Source: Gammaproteobacteria bacterium UBA2679
GTDB taxonomy: Bacteria > Pseudomonadota > Gammaproteobacteria > Pseudomonadales > Oleiphilaceae
Length of the DNA: 64,000 nt
NCBI GenBank assembly: GCA_002354735.1
Contig: DEMD01000001.1
Coordinates: 1 to 64,000 of the forward strand
Direction of reading: 5' to 3'
In this document: positions 54,610 through 64,000 of the stretch, piece by piece
Layout of the letters: the number at the start of each line of letters is the position of its first letter
Position numbering within the stretch: the stretch's first letter is position 1
Translations under genes and position numbers: made by a program
Notes under the pieces: generated by a model
Told to the model about the DNA's origin: nothing
The model's input: the letters and a program-made list of their open reading frames with translations, nothing else
The model's database searches: none

Positions 54610-55845
54610 TCAGCTTCGGTATTCTGCGTTGATCTTGACATAGTCGTATGACAGGTCGGTTGTCCAGACTCTATCGCTACAGCCCCCGCGGCCGAGTCGG
54701 ACGCGAATGGTGATAAATTCCTCTGCCATGACTGCCTGCCCCGCTGCTTCGGTATACTCGGCGTTGCGGCCACCGTTGCTGACGATGCAGACATCATTTA
54801 AATCGATATGCACAGCACGAAGGTCGAGACTGCCGTTGCCATGACTTACGTCAAACCGGGCGCGACCTACCGCTGCGAGGATGCGGCCCCAGTTTGGATC
54901 GGATGCAAAAAACGCAGTCTTCACAAGCGGCGAGTGCGCGATCGTGTACGCAACATCCAGCGCCTCGGCCGGCGTAGCGGCTTCTTCCACCTGCACAGTG
55001 ATAAATTTGGTAGCGCCCTCGCCATCCAACACTATGGCTTGAGCGAGTTCTGTGAAGACACCTTCGACGGCCTCGGCAAATAGCGCCCAGTCGGCATGTT
55101 CGGTGTCCAGTGTAACCTGGCCCTTTGCGCCAGTGGCCACAAGCACGCAGGCATCGTTGGTCGAGGTATCCCCATCCACCGTGATCCTGTTGAAGGTTTT
55201 GGCCGACGTCTCGGTAAGCAGCAACTGCAGGGCATCTGCGGAGACTCGTGCATCACAGGCAACGAACGCCAGCATGGTCGCCATGTTCGGACAAATCATG
55301 CCAGAACCTTTGCTGATACCCGTGATGGTGATCAGGTCGTCACCGAGCTGCACCTGACGCGAACTACCCTTTGGTCGAGTGTCCGTGGTCAATATACCTC
55401 TGGCCGCACGGGCCCAGTTATCGGGTGCCATGGATGCCAAAGCTTCAGGCGCCGCATCCATGATCTTTTCGATAGCTAGACGCTCACCAATGACGCCTGT
55501 GGAAAACGGCATCACCAGTTCACGCTGATCACTGAGCGTCTCACACATCTGATAGGCGGCTGCCAGCCCATCAGGCCCTGTGCCTGCGTTGGCATTGCCG
55601 GTATTGATGATCAGATAGCGTACGTGCCCCTGCTTCATCCCGTTGCGCAGATGCTCACGAGCTACGACGACCGGCGCCGCGCAGAACTGATTGCGGGTGA
55701 ACACACCAGCAACCTGGCAGTCGGATGAGAGTTCGAACACGATCAAATCGTCGCCTTCAGGGCGCTTGATCTGCGCGTTCGCGGCACCGATCCGTACGCC
55801 TTCGATGGGCGCCAGCTCACTTAATACATCAGGACCTATAGCCAT
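54610..55845 (-). CDS. argJ: Bifunctional ornithine acetyltransferase / N-acetylglutamate synthase
   Basis: A 411-residue ArgJ of arginine synthesis. The start at 55845 (MAIGPDVLSELAPIEGVRIG) lies one base after the secA stop with AGGTGG upstream; the longer frame runs into secA. The autocleavage site, where Thr becomes the N-terminal nucleophile, is in KGSGMICPNMATMLAF. INTGNANAGTG and the C-terminal LSYDYVKINAEYRS are typical. Confidence 0.96.
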   Translation of the reverse strand: MAIGPDVLSELAPIEGVRIGAANAQIKRPEGDDLIVFELSSDCQVAGVFTRNQFCAAPVVVAREHLRNGMKQGHVRYLIINTGNANAGTGPDGLAAAYQMCETLSDQRELVMPFSTGVIGERLAIEKIMDAAPEALASMAPDNWARAARGILTTDTRPKGSSRQVQLGDDLITITGISKGSGMICPNMATMLAFVACDARVSADALQLLLTETSAKTFNRITVDGDTSTNDACVLVATGAKGQVTLDTEHADWALFAEAVEGVFTELAQAIVLDGEGATKFITVQVEEAATPAEALDVAYTIAHSPLVKTAFFASDPNWGRILAAVGRARFDVSHGNGSLDLRAVHIDLNDVCIVSNGGRNAEYTEAAGQAVMAEEFITIRVRLGRGGCSDRVWTTDLSYDYVKINAEYRS

Positions 55846-55846
55846 A

Positions 55847-58651
55847 TCAGGCAACCACCTTACCGTGACACTGCTTGAATTTCTTACCGGAACCACATGG
55901 GCACGGCTCGTTCCGGCCGACCTTGCGAGTATCACGCTTGAAGGTACCAGGGCCCTGTTCGTCGTCGCCTTCACCAGCACCGTAGTCGTCACCACGGGAC
56001 TGCTCTGACTCATCCATCAAGCCAGACTGAGCTTGAGGATGCTCGGCCTTAGACTGCATCAGTTCACGCGCAATGGCCTCCCTACGCTGGTTCTCAAGCG
56101 CTTCTATTTCCTCCGGAGCACGCACCTGCACTTTCGAAAGCCAGCGGATAACATCCTGCTTGATCGAGCTCAGCATGGTCTGAAACAACTCGAAGGCCTC
56201 GCGCTTGAATTCCTGCTTCGGATTCTTCTGCGCGTAGCCACGCAAGTGGATACCCATTCGCAGGGTGTCCATATTGTGCAGGTGTTCTTTCCAGAAGAAG
56301 TCGAGCTTCTCCAGGAAGAGCTGCTTCTCGAGCGAGCGTGCCCGTTCCTGCCCGATCTGCTCAACCTTGTTGTGATACACCTCGGTCAGCGCCTTGAGGA
56401 TCTTTTCACGCAAGGTCTCTTCCACCAGCCGCTTGTCGTCGTTCAGCCACTGCTGAATCGGCAAGGTGATCGCGAACTCTTCCTTCAGTCCACGCTCCAG
56501 CCCGGCAACGTCCCACTGCTCTACCATGCTCATTGGCGGAACGAACTGGCTGATGAACGCATCAACCACGTCAATCCGGATGGTCTCGATCATGTCCGAG
56601 ATATCTTCCCGACTCATGACTTCATTGCGCTGATCGTAAATCACGCGACGCTGGTCGTTGGCCACGTCATCGTACTCAAGAATGGTCTTACGGGCGTCGA
56701 AGTTCCTGCCCTCGACTTTCTTCTGCGCCTTTTCGATTGCGTTACTCACCATGCGGTGCTCAATCGCTTCGCCCTGCTGCATGCCGAGGGCCTGCATCAT
56801 GCCCTTCATGCGGTCAGACGCAAAAATACGCATCAGGTTATCTTCGAGCGACAGGTAGAAGCGTGTCGATCCCGGATCGCCCTGTCGGCCAGACCGACCT
56901 CGAAGCTGATTATCTATCCGTCTCGACTCATGACGCTCGCAGCATATGACGTAAAGGCCGCCGGCCTTCAGCACAGCCTCATGACGCTTGTGCCATTCAG
57001 CCTTGGCTGCATCGATCTTGTCCTGGGAAGCCCCTTCAGCTTCAAGCTCTGCCAGCTCCGCTTCCCAGCTACCGCCCAACACGATGTCGGTGCCACGACC
57101 GGCCATGTTGGTAGCAATGGTGACTGTGCCGGGACGTCCAGCTTCAGCGATTACCGTGGCTTCGCGCTCGTGCTGTTTGGCGTTCAGCACGTTGTGTGGC
57201 AGTCCTTCCTTCTTCATGAGACTGGAAACCAGCTCACTGGACTCGATGGAGGCAGTGCCGACGAGGATAGGCCGGCCTTCTGCAATCCCTTCCTTGATGT
57301 CTTCGATGATGGCGGCGTATTTCTCACCCTCCGTCATGAACACGAGATCGTTGTGGTCTATTCTGCTGACCGGCTTGTTGGTCGGGATGACGACGACATC
57401 GAGGCCGTATATCTGACGGAATTCAAAGGCTTCTGTATCGGCAGTACCGGTCATGCCAGCAAGCTTTTCGTACAGACGGAAATAGTTCTGGAAGGTGGTG
57501 GACGCCACGGTCTGGCTTTCAGCCTGAATATTGAGACCTTCCTTCGCTTCTATGGCCTGATGCAGACCATCGCCCCAGCGGCGACCCGGCATGGTTCGAC
57601 CGGTATGTTCGTCAACGATGACGACCTGCTCGTTTTGAACGATATATTCGACGTTCTTGGTGAACAGATGGTGCGCTTTGAGTGCGGAACTGACGTGATG
57701 CAGCAGGTTCAGGTTGGAAGCGGAATACAGCGATTCGCCTTCTTCCAGTAGGCCTTCGCCAATGAGCAGCTCTTCAACGTAGGCATGGCCGGCTTCGGTC
57801 AGTTCTACGTTGCGGGCTTTTTCATCAATGGTGAAGTGGCCAGTGGCTTCAGTAACTGCTTCGCCAAGTTTCGCAGCAATCGCCGAACCTTCCGGAGCAG
57901 GTTCGCCGCGCTCGAGCTTTGGCACGAGGGCATTGATGCGACGATACAGATCGGAGCTGTCCTCAGCCTGACCACTGATGATCAGCGGCGTTCGGGCCTC
58001 ATCGATGAGGATGGAGTCGACCTCGTCCACGATGGCATAGATCTGGCCGCGCTGGACCTTGTCCTGCATGCTGAAGGCCATATTATCGCGCAGGTAGTCG
58101 AAGCCGAATTCGTTGTTCGTGCCATAGGTGATGTCAGCAGCATAGGCCGCGCGCTTGGTAGCCTGGTCCTGACCGCTGACGACGATGCCGATTTCCAGGC
58201 CAAGGAAGCGGTACAGGGGCGCCATCCATTCAGCGTCACGACGAGCGAGGTAGTCGTTTACTGTGACCACGTGGACGCCACGACCAGACAAGGCATTGAG
58301 ATAAACCGGCAAGGTCGCGACCAGCGTCTTACCCTCACCAGTTCTCATTTCAGCGATTTTGCCATCATGAAGCACCATACCGCCGACGAGCTGGACGTCA
58401 AAGTGACGCATACCCATCACACGGCGGCTGGCCTCACGAACGACCGCGAAGGCTTCCGGCAGGATCTGATCGAGCGTTTCGCCTTTGCCAATACGCTCGC
58501 GGAAACTGGCGGTCTTCGCCTGCAGCTCAGCATCGTCGAGCTTCTTCAGCCCTTCCTCGAGCTCATTGATCTTGCGGACGGTTTTTCCCATCCTTTTGAC
58601 TTCACGAGTATTCTTGCTACCGAAAACTTTCTTGGCTACTGAAGCGAACAT
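55847..58651 (-). CDS. secA: Protein translocase ATPase SecA
   Basis: A 934-residue SecA, motor of the Sec export pathway. The start at 58651 ([17 protein letters not shown]) matches the E. coli N-terminus; an ATG 20 codons upstream is unlikely. Walker A is MRTGEGKTL, Walker B is [16 protein letters not shown], and the C-terminal zinc motif is [14 protein letters not shown]. Between GLY and ERHESRR, where many SecA have IGT, it reads V-I-C-C. It is followed after one base by argJ. Confidence 0.98.
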   Translation of the reverse strand: MFASVAKKVFGSKNTREVKRMGKTVRKINELEEGLKKLDDAELQAKTASFRERIGKGETLDQILPEAFAVVREASRRVMGMRHFDVQLVGGMVLHDGKIAEMRTGEGKTLVATLPVYLNALSGRGVHVVTVNDYLARRDAEWMAPLYRFLGLEIGIVVSGQDQATKRAAYAADITYGTNNEFGFDYLRDNMAFSMQDKVQRGQIYAIVDEVDSILIDEARTPLIISGQAEDSSDLYRRINALVPKLERGEPAPEGSAIAAKLGEAVTEATGHFTIDEKARNVELTEAGHAYVEELLIGEGLLEEGESLYSASNLNLLHHVSSALKAHHLFTKNVEYIVQNEQVVIVDEHTGRTMPGRRWGDGLHQAIEAKEGLNIQAESQTVASTTFQNYFRLYEKLAGMTGTADTEAFEFRQIYGLDVVVIPTNKPVSRIDHNDLVFMTEGEKYAAIIEDIKEGIAEGRPILVGTASIESSELVSSLMKKEGLPHNVLNAKQHEREATVIAEAGRPGTVTIATNMAGRGTDIVLGGSWEAELAELEAEGASQDKIDAAKAEWHKRHEAVLKAGGLYVICCERHESRRIDNQLRGRSGRQGDPGSTRFYLSLEDNLMRIFASDRMKGMMQALGMQQGEAIEHRMVSNAIEKAQKKVEGRNFDARKTILEYDDVANDQRRVIYDQRNEVMSREDISDMIETIRIDVVDAFISQFVPPMSMVEQWDVAGLERGLKEEFAITLPIQQWLNDDKRLVEETLREKILKALTEVYHNKVEQIGQERARSLEKQLFLEKLDFFWKEHLHNMDTLRMGIHLRGYAQKNPKQEFKREAFELFQTMLSSIKQDVIRWLSKVQVRAPEEIEALENQRREAIARELMQSKAEHPQAQSGLMDESEQSRGDDYGAGEGDDEQGPGTFKRDTRKVGRNEPCPCGSGKKFKQCHGKVVA

Positions 58652-58888
58652 AGATAAATCTGACCTGCTGTTATCGGGTAAGTGGCAATTCAGACTGCTT
58701 GCCGCCCACAATCCGAGAAATTGTACAGACGCCCCTGGCTCAAGCCTGTCTGCGCCGTTGCGCGATCAGTAGACCGAGCTTACGGAAAGCCGAGCATTGT
58801 AACGCTGAATCGAGGCGTGGATAAAGGGGAGCGCGATCAGACCGGCGCCCATATTGGCGCATGATGCGCCGTGTCGTTGTCTGGCATT

Positions 58889-59851
58889 CTAGCCGGCACG
58901 GGCCGTAGCTCGTTGAACGTACTTCTGCGGGCTAACGCCCTTGCCGTCCTGCAGTACCTCAAAGTGCACATGCGGCCCCGTTGAGCGGCCACTCGACCCA
59001 AGCAGCGCTACAGTCTGATCTTTCTGCACCACATCACCGACCGAAACCAGAATTTCCTTGCAGTGCGCATACCGGGTGACCAGTCCATCGCCATGGGCGA
59101 TCTCCACAGTATTGCCGTAGCCATATCGCGTACCGGCGAATATCACTACGCCACCCGCGACAGCGATGATATCGCTGCCGGCCTTGCCGGCAAAGTCGAG
59201 GCCATTGTGCCAGGCTCGCCTGCCAGTAAAGGGATCGGATCTAAAGCCATACTGCGATGATAGCCAGCCTGTTCTCACCGGCTTGCCGGCCAGGACCTGC
59301 TGACGAGCGATCTTGTCGTGAACCAGCACATCGCTCAAAACGCCGAGCTGCTGCTGCCGGGATTCAGCCTGCAGCTCAAGACGGCTGAGCGAGGCGTCGA
59401 GATCGGCCAGATTGAAGGACTCCGGCGGAATGACGTCTTCAGGCCCCCCGACCGATGGGAGCGAGTCAAAGTCGAATTCACCCTCAGGGAGCTCTGACAT
59501 TGAGGTAAGCCGCTGGCCGAGGGCATCCAGCCGTAGCAGTCTCGACTGCAACTCACCCAGCCTGAGTGTCAGCATGTCCATCTGTTGACTATATTGCTGC
59601 CTGGTAACTGCGATGGCAGTCGCCTGATCTTCCAGCGTTTGGGTCCAGTTCTGAACGACCTGGCGTTCGAGAACGGCGTTCTGAGCCTCGACTACGGCCT
59701 TCTCCCCAAGCTGCTGACCCACTGAAAAGCTCAGCAGACACAGTGCAGCCATCAGGCTAAGAGCGAGAAAGATCCATCGTCTGATGTCACGAGCGGATAC
59801 CGCAGCCGTTGTCGAGGTGTGCGAATCCATGCGCATTATGAGAAAATTCAT
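58889..59851 (-). CDS. M23-family metallopeptidase (LytM-type) with N-terminal membrane anchor
   Basis: A 320-residue protein. One transmembrane helix (residues ~26-46), a coiled-coil region (~50-120, 150-185), then an M23 domain (~195-312). The zinc ligands His215, Asp219 (HNGLDF) and His296 (HVHFE) are present, with His263 (YAHCKEI) as a catalytic His, so it may cut peptidoglycan peptides. GGAGACAGG precedes the ATG. It is divergent from dciA and 237 bp upstream of secA, an order known in Pseudomonas. Confidence 0.92.
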   Translation of the reverse strand: MNFLIMRMDSHTSTTAAVSARDIRRWIFLALSLMAALCLLSFSVGQQLGEKAVVEAQNAVLERQVVQNWTQTLEDQATAIAVTRQQYSQQMDMLTLRLGELQSRLLRLDALGQRLTSMSELPEGEFDFDSLPSVGGPEDVIPPESFNLADLDASLSRLELQAESRQQQLGVLSDVLVHDKIARQQVLAGKPVRTGWLSSQYGFRSDPFTGRRAWHNGLDFAGKAGSDIIAVAGGVVIFAGTRYGYGNTVEIAHGDGLVTRYAHCKEILVSVGDVVQKDQTVALLGSSGRSTGPHVHFEVLQDGKGVSPQKYVQRATARAG

Positions 59852-59906
59852 CCTGTCTCCACATTTGATTATGGTACTGGCTAATTACACTCCATAAGCA
59901 TCACAC

Positions 59907-59936
59907 TTACATGACTGCAGCCTGCGCTGCTATAAA
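59907..59936 (+). promoter_or_regulatory. Candidate promoter of dciA
   Basis: TTACAT (59907-59912) and TATAAA (59931-59936) lie 18 bases apart, 18 bases before the dciA ATG. The -10 box is good and the -35 box weak; no other candidate is clearer in the 103-base divergent gap. Confidence 0.4.
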
Positions 59937-59954
59937 ACCAAAGGCAGATGCGCC

Positions 59955-60530
59955 ATGAAGAAGCCGAAATCGCTCCCACAATCAATAGACGCCCTGCTCA
60001 ATAGTCAAAAAAACGCAAGCGATGATAGCACGGTTGGCCGAGCCAAAGGGAATAGCCCCTATAGACGTCCGATCCGCAAACAGAAGCTTTCGTCGATTGT
60101 GTCACAAGCCGGAGCCTATGCTGACTATCAGGCAAGTTTTGAAGCAGCGCTGCCGGCCAGACTTCGCGGCAAGGTACGCGTGCTCTACACGGACAACGGC
60201 TTACTTCATGTGGAATGCGAGGAAGCATCTACAGCAACACTGCTCAGACTGCAGCAACACACGATCGTCAATGCGCTCGCTGACAACAGTCATTTCACGG
60301 GCGTAACCGCAATCAAACCCAAGATTAGACCAGTAGAACGGCGCAAGAAGTTCAGGCAAGGCTTTCACCTGCCTGACGCCGCGACCTTGCAGTGGCTAGC
60401 CAATACTACGGACGCAATCGATCTACTGGATGCGCACAGGCAGGCAGATGAAGAAGGTGATGTTGTCGATCAGGCACTGTCCCAGCTCGTCAAAACCTTG
60501 CAACAGGCGGCTCGACGGCAATCGTCCTGA
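59955..60530 (+). CDS. dciA: DciA-like (DUF721) protein
   Basis: A 191-residue protein with a DUF721 domain. The N-terminal 45 residues are basic and flexible. The KH-like core includes YQASFEAALPARLRGKVRVL, LLHVECEEASTATLLRLQQH and VTAIKPKIRPVERR. The C-terminal ~65 residues are helical. DciA loads the replicative helicase DnaB where DnaC is absent. It lies between the M23 gene and lpxC, converging on lpxC at a terminator. Confidence 0.85.
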   Translation: MKKPKSLPQSIDALLNSQKNASDDSTVGRAKGNSPYRRPIRKQKLSSIVSQAGAYADYQASFEAALPARLRGKVRVLYTDNGLLHVECEEASTATLLRLQQHTIVNALADNSHFTGVTAIKPKIRPVERRKKFRQGFHLPDAATLQWLANTTDAIDLLDAHRQADEEGDVVDQALSQLVKTLQQAARRQSS

Positions 60531-60531
60531 C

Positions 60532-60559
60532 AAAAAAAAGCGCCACCAGAGTGACGCTT
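60532..60559 (-). terminator. Rho-independent terminator of lpxC
   Basis: On the minus strand AAGCGTCAC and GTGGCGCTT pair over nine positions (one G-U) around a TCTG loop, followed by eight T residues. It lies 45 bases after the lpxC stop and ends the ftsA-ftsZ-lpxC transcript; it may also stop dciA transcripts coming the other way. Confidence 0.88.
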
Positions 60560-60603
60560 CGTTTGTTGTCTCGGCTGATCAGGCGATCAGCAGCGTTTCA
60601 CGC

Positions 60604-61512
60604 TCAGGCCCAGCCTGGCTGAAGAACGCCCTGTACTTCGACTGCAGGATCATCGAAGGTCACCATTTCCCAGGCATCCGACTGCTGCAGGAGTTCACGT
60701 GCCAGCATATTGTTCAAACCGTGGCCAGACTTGAAGCCTCTGAACTCACCCAGCAGCGAATAGCCGAGCAGATAGATGTCGCCGATCGCATCAAGAATCT
60801 TGTGCTTGACGAACTCATCTTCATAACGAAGACCTTCTTCGTTAAGAATCTTGTAGTCATCGATGACGATGGCGTTATCAGTGCTGCCACCAAGCGCCAG
60901 ATTCATGGAGCGAAGTTTTTCGATATCGCGCATGAAACCAAAGGTTCTGGCCCGGCTGACTTCCTTCACGAAGGACGTTCTGGAAAAGTCTATGCTAGTG
61001 CTCTGCGAATAATTGTTGATGACCGGATGATCGAAATCGATCGCAAAGCTCATCTTGAAGCCATCAAACGGCAGAAAGCTTGCCACCTTGTCGCCATCGG
61101 TAACAGTCACTTCGCGCTTGATGCGGATGAATTTCTTCGCAGCGCTTTGCTCCTGGATGCCGGCAGACTGGATCAGGTAAACGAATGGACCGGCGCTGCC
61201 GTCCATGATCGGCACTTCGGCCGCACTCAGCTCGACGACACAGTTGTCGATACCAAGACCTGCGAATGCTGACATCAGGTGCTCGACGGTGGAGACGCGA
61301 ACCTGACCCTTGACCAGGTTGGAAGACAGCACTGTGTCTCCGACATTACCTGCCTTGGCATCCACTCTGTTCTGTCCCTGCAGGTCCGTGCGCACGAACA
61401 CGATGCCGTGATCGACGGGGGCCGGCTTCAGAGTCAGGTAGACCTTGTCACCAGAGTGCAGGCCGACACCGGTCGCCCGAATTGTATTCTTGAGAGTGCG
61501 CTGTCTAATCAT
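60604..61512 (-). CDS. lpxC: UDP-3-O-acyl-N-acetylglucosamine deacetylase
   Basis: A 302-residue LpxC, the committed step of lipid A synthesis. It starts [20 protein letters not shown], matching E. coli; an ATG four codons upstream is possible. The zinc ligands are His78 ([12 protein letters not shown]), and the His and Asp of [17 protein letters not shown]; the catalytic His is in FKSGHGLNN. It ends before a strong terminator. LpxC in E. coli is degraded by FtsH from a short C-terminal tail; the tail here is [12 protein letters not shown]. Confidence 0.96.
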   Translation of the reverse strand: MIRQRTLKNTIRATGVGLHSGDKVYLTLKPAPVDHGIVFVRTDLQGQNRVDAKAGNVGDTVLSSNLVKGQVRVSTVEHLMSAFAGLGIDNCVVELSAAEVPIMDGSAGPFVYLIQSAGIQEQSAAKKFIRIKREVTVTDGDKVASFLPFDGFKMSFAIDFDHPVINNYSQSTSIDFSRTSFVKEVSRARTFGFMRDIEKLRSMNLALGGSTDNAIVIDDYKILNEEGLRYEDEFVKHKILDAIGDIYLLGYSLLGEFRGFKSGHGLNNMLARELLQQSDAWEMVTFDDPAVEVQGVLQPGWA

Positions 61513-61812
61513 TGCGTTGCTCATCCAATCAAGATGCAGGTTGTCTGTAAGTAGAAGCAGACCTTATTCCTGGACCGCGTAGTCATTCTGACGTCCTCAG
61601 TATAGCCAGAGTCTGGCCGGTCGAAAGGCCTTACGCCTTAGGTAATTACCGGCACAGAGCCTGATTCTTCAACACTATCTGACGGACCGATATGCGCTGT
61701 GACGACGAATTTGTCAGCATCATCACAGCTGGAAATCGCAAAATATCATGATGCCGTTTCCCGCCCCCTGGATTCGATATGGCGGCGAGAAACGACCTCT
61801 GCAAGGCTTGAA
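61513..61812. other. lpxC-ftsZ intergenic region with a candidate lpxC promoter
   Basis: 300 bases without a gene. On the minus strand a TATACT box (61604-61599) lies 87 bases before lpxC, with only a weak -35 match (TTTCGA, 16-base spacing). A short repeat around AAGGCCTTACGCCTTA (near 61625-61640) was seen. No RNA gene was recognised. Confidence 0.4.
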
Positions 61813-62979
61813 TCAATCAGCCTGTCGACGCAAGAATGCCGGAATATCAAGGTAATCGATATTGGGGGATTCTCCTACAGCACGTCTATCGAGCGCGGCA
61901 TTACCCACTGAACCACCGCTGTGGCCTCGCTTGCGCATGACGGCTGGACGGTCGAGCTGATGATAATCAGTCGTTCCATTGGGCTGACGGGAGCTGTTGT
62001 CGACCACCTTCACCGGCTTCTCATAACCGCCGAGTCCAGTTGCGACCACAGTAACGCGAATCTCGTCCTTCAGCTCATTGTTGATTGCAGTACCAATAAC
62101 CACGGTAGCCGAATCTGAGGCAAACTCTTCGATAATGGCACCCACTTCGGCGAACTCGCCCAGCGAAATGTCCATGCCTGCGGTAATATTGACCAGTATA
62201 CCACGCGCACCCTGAAGATTGATGTCCTCGAGCAGTGGGCTTCTGATGGCATGCTCTGCAGCTTCCTTCGCACGACCTTCGCCTGACGCGACACCAGAGC
62301 CCATCATTGCCATGCCCATTTCAGACATGACGGTCTTCACGTCGGCAAAGTCGACGTTGATCATGCCTGGGTTGACGATAAGATCTGCAATACCCTGGAC
62401 GGCATTGAGCAGGACATCGTTGGCGGCAGCGAAGGCGTCCAGCAGGCTGGTGTTCTTGCCCATGACGCTCAGCAGCTTCTCGTTGGGGATGGTGATGAGC
62501 GAGTCGACGTACTGCCCAAGCTCCTTGAGGCCGGCTTCGGCGATCTTCATGCGCTTGGCGCCTTCGAACGGAAACGGGCGCGTGACAACGGCAACGGTCA
62601 GAATGCCAAGCTCACGTGCAACTTCTGCTACAACTGGCGCGCCACCTGTACCCGTGCCGCCGCCCATACCGGCTGTGATGAATACCATATCAGCACCGGC
62701 AATGACTTCAGCGATGCGCTCGCGATCTTCAATGGCAGCCTGACGACCCACGTCAGGATTAGCCCCTGCGCCCAGACCTTTGGTGATATTGCCACCAAGC
62801 TGGATGACGTGCTTTGGATCAAGATCGCGCAGCGCCTGGGCGTCGGTATTGGCGCATACGAATTCGACGCCAGCCACCTGATTTTCCAGCATGTGACGAA
62901 CGGCGTTGCCGCCACCACCACCGACGCCAACGACCTTGATGACTGCATTCTGTGTAACACTTTCGACGAGTTCAAACAT
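61813..62979 (-). CDS. ftsZ: Cell division GTPase FtsZ
   Basis: A 388-residue tubulin homologue. The start at 62979 (MFELVESVTQNAVIKVVGVG) has GAGGGAGA upstream; an ATG six codons earlier is unlikely. The GTP-binding signature is GMGGGTGTGGAP, and the T7 loop is NVDFADVKTVM. The C-terminal conserved peptide DIPAFLRRQ, which binds FtsA and ZipA, follows a flexible linker. ftsA lies 74 bp upstream, and that gap is AT-rich. Confidence 0.98.
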   Translation of the reverse strand: MFELVESVTQNAVIKVVGVGGGGGNAVRHMLENQVAGVEFVCANTDAQALRDLDPKHVIQLGGNITKGLGAGANPDVGRQAAIEDRERIAEVIAGADMVFITAGMGGGTGTGGAPVVAEVARELGILTVAVVTRPFPFEGAKRMKIAEAGLKELGQYVDSLITIPNEKLLSVMGKNTSLLDAFAAANDVLLNAVQGIADLIVNPGMINVDFADVKTVMSEMGMAMMGSGVASGEGRAKEAAEHAIRSPLLEDINLQGARGILVNITAGMDISLGEFAEVGAIIEEFASDSATVVIGTAINNELKDEIRVTVVATGLGGYEKPVKVVDNSSRQPNGTTDYHQLDRPAVMRKRGHSGGSVGNAALDRRAVGESPNIDYLDIPAFLRRQAD

Positions 62980-63053
62980 ATCCCAAATCTCCCTCAACAG
63001 TGATGTTGATTATTTTGTTATTGAATTAACTTCTTTTTTCATGACTGAACTAT

Positions 63054-64000
63054 TTAAAAATTGCCAGCGAACCAGTGCTTCAGCCTCTGCAACCAGTTCG
63101 TGGAGTGATCTGTTTTCTGCGAATTGCCCCGTCCGCTGTCGAGTTGTCTGAACCCGTACTGCAGCAGCCCTACGGCTGTGCTGTACTTCGGGTTGCTCAC
63201 TACATCCGACAAGCCGGTAACGCCCTGGGGCGATGCGAGCCTGACTGGCATGTGGAAAATTTCTTCGGCGAGTTCGACTACACCTTCCATGCAGGCAGTT
63301 CCACCGGTCAGCACCATGCCGGCCGCCACGAGGTCCTCAAAGCCACTTCGACGAAGCTCGTTCTGTACCAGGGTAAACAGCTCCTCGTATCGTGGCTCGA
63401 CGACTTCAGCCAGGGCCTGCCTGCTGAGATCCCGCGGTGGCCTGTCACCGACGCCACTGACCTTGATCTTTTCATCCGCGCCTGCGAGCTGTGTAAGTGC
63501 ACAGGCGTATTTGATCTTGATATCTTCCGCATGCTGAGTCGGTGTTCGCAGCGCCATGGCGATGTCGTTGGTCACCTGATCGCCGGCAATCGGAATGACT
63601 TCCGTATGGCGAATGGCGCCGCCGGTAAAGATGGCGATGTCGGTGGTGCCGCCGCCGATATCGACCACGCAGACGCCCAGCTCACGTTCATCATCTGTCA
63701 GCACGGCATAAGCTGACGCCAGCTGCTCGAGAATGATTTCCTCGACTTCGAGATTGCAGCGCTTCACACACTTCTCAATGTTCTGATAGGCGTTGACGGC
63801 ACAGGTGACGAGATGAACTTTCGCTTCCAGCCTGACGCCAGACATGCCCAGCGGCTCCTTGACGCCCTCCTGGTTGTCGATCACGTACTCCTGGGGAATC
63901 ACATGCAGGATGCGCTTGTCTGCGGGAATGGCTGCCGCCTGGGCAGCGTCCAGCACGCGGTCGAGATCGGCTGGTACGACTTCACGATCACGCACCGCAA
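63054..64000 (-). CDS. ftsA: Cell division protein FtsA, N-terminus cut by window edge
   Basis: The last ~315 residues of FtsA, the actin-like protein that anchors FtsZ to the membrane. ILHVIPQEYVIDNQEGVKEP, VCVVDIGGGTTDIAIFTGGA (phosphate loop), GDRPPRDLSRQALAEVVEPR and AAGMVLTGGTACMEGVVELA are present. The C-terminal amphipathic helix NWLQRLKHWFAGNF is the membrane anchor. The frame stays open to base 64000, so the start lies outside the window. Confidence 0.97.
   Translation of the reverse strand, partial: AVRDREVVPADLDRVLDAAQAAAIPADKRILHVIPQEYVIDNQEGVKEPLGMSGVRLEAKVHLVTCAVNAYQNIEKCVKRCNLEVEEIILEQLASAYAVLTDDERELGVCVVDIGGGTTDIAIFTGGAIRHTEVIPIAGDQVTNDIAMALRTPTQHAEDIKIKYACALTQLAGADEKIKVSGVGDRPPRDLSRQALAEVVEPRYEELFTLVQNELRRSGFEDLVAAGMVLTGGTACMEGVVELAEEIFHMPVRLASPQGVTGLSDVVSNPKYSTAVGLLQYGFRQLDSGRGNSQKTDHSTNWLQRLKHWFAGNF

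Noticed and set aside
56033..57751. Long plus-strand open frame of 572 codons
   Set aside because: It is the complement of secA; the minus-strand protein matches SecA along its whole length.
1..64000. CRISPR array, tRNA, rRNA or intact insertion sequence
   Set aside because: No regularly spaced repeats, tRNA-like cloverleaf or transposase was recognised; gaps between genes are mostly under 250 bases.

Overview
The window reads as one contiguous piece of a gammaproteobacterial chromosome of moderately high GC content. The gene blocks proA-nadD-rsfS-rlmH-mrdA-rodA-mltB-rlpA-dacA-ybeD-lipB-lipA, lgt-thyA-folA, xseB-ispA-dxs, and ftsA-ftsZ-lpxC / dciA / M23 / secA / argJ / Nudix-ThiE are arranged as in Pseudomonas, Marinobacter and related Pseudomonadales or marine gammaproteobacteria. 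Sodium-type PomAB stator proteins would fit a marine or halotolerant lifestyle. The species cannot be named from sequence alone. No rRNA, tRNA, CRISPR array, intact transposase, integrase or phage gene was seen.

Region 1 (1-12.2 kb) is accessory and eroded. It holds small enzyme genes mostly on the minus strand (DUF1801, DUF488, isochorismatase-like, two GNATs, cupin, NIPSNAP, HAD phosphatase), malQ, and two lipoprotein alpha/beta hydrolases. It also holds several wrecks: an Rpn-family nuclease with its middle missing, a frameshifted YhcG/DUF1016 nuclease lacking its catalytic core, a HAD fragment, and diverged copies of the 3' ends of both hydrolase genes. An AraC regulator lies divergent to the first hydrolase.

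Region 2 (12.2-22.6 kb) is mixed. It has a FadI-like thiolase, an exported metallo-beta-lactamase-fold hydrolase, an MscS channel, a methyltransferase, and a zeta-toxin/ParD-like antitoxin pair whose predicted promoter carries a perfect palindrome. A fructosamine kinase, RNase Z, a small hydrophilic protein, a LysR regulator divergent to a DUF1127 gene, and pyruvate kinase with a clear terminator follow.

Region 3 (22.6-35.8 kb, all minus) is the cell-elongation/lipoate block. Transcription runs from proA through nadD, rsfS, rlmH, PBP2, RodA, MltB, RlpA, PBP5/6, YbeD, LipB and LipA into an ABC1/UbiB-like kinase, many junctions overlapping by 1-4 bases.

Region 4 (36-50.8 kb) has two overlapping membrane GGDEF-fold proteins, both with degenerate active-site motifs, followed by a DedA-PAP2 fusion. 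A minus operon TauE-lgt-thyA-folA-HDOD-LON comes next, then an NRDE protein, pomAB, and the isoprenoid genes xseB-ispA-dxs.

Region 5 (50.8-64 kb) carries secA-argJ-Nudix/ThiE-moaC-moaD-moaA-ribA on the minus strand. An M23 peptidase lies divergent to dciA, and the end of the division cluster (ftsA, cut by the right edge, ftsZ, lpxC) stops at a strong terminator.
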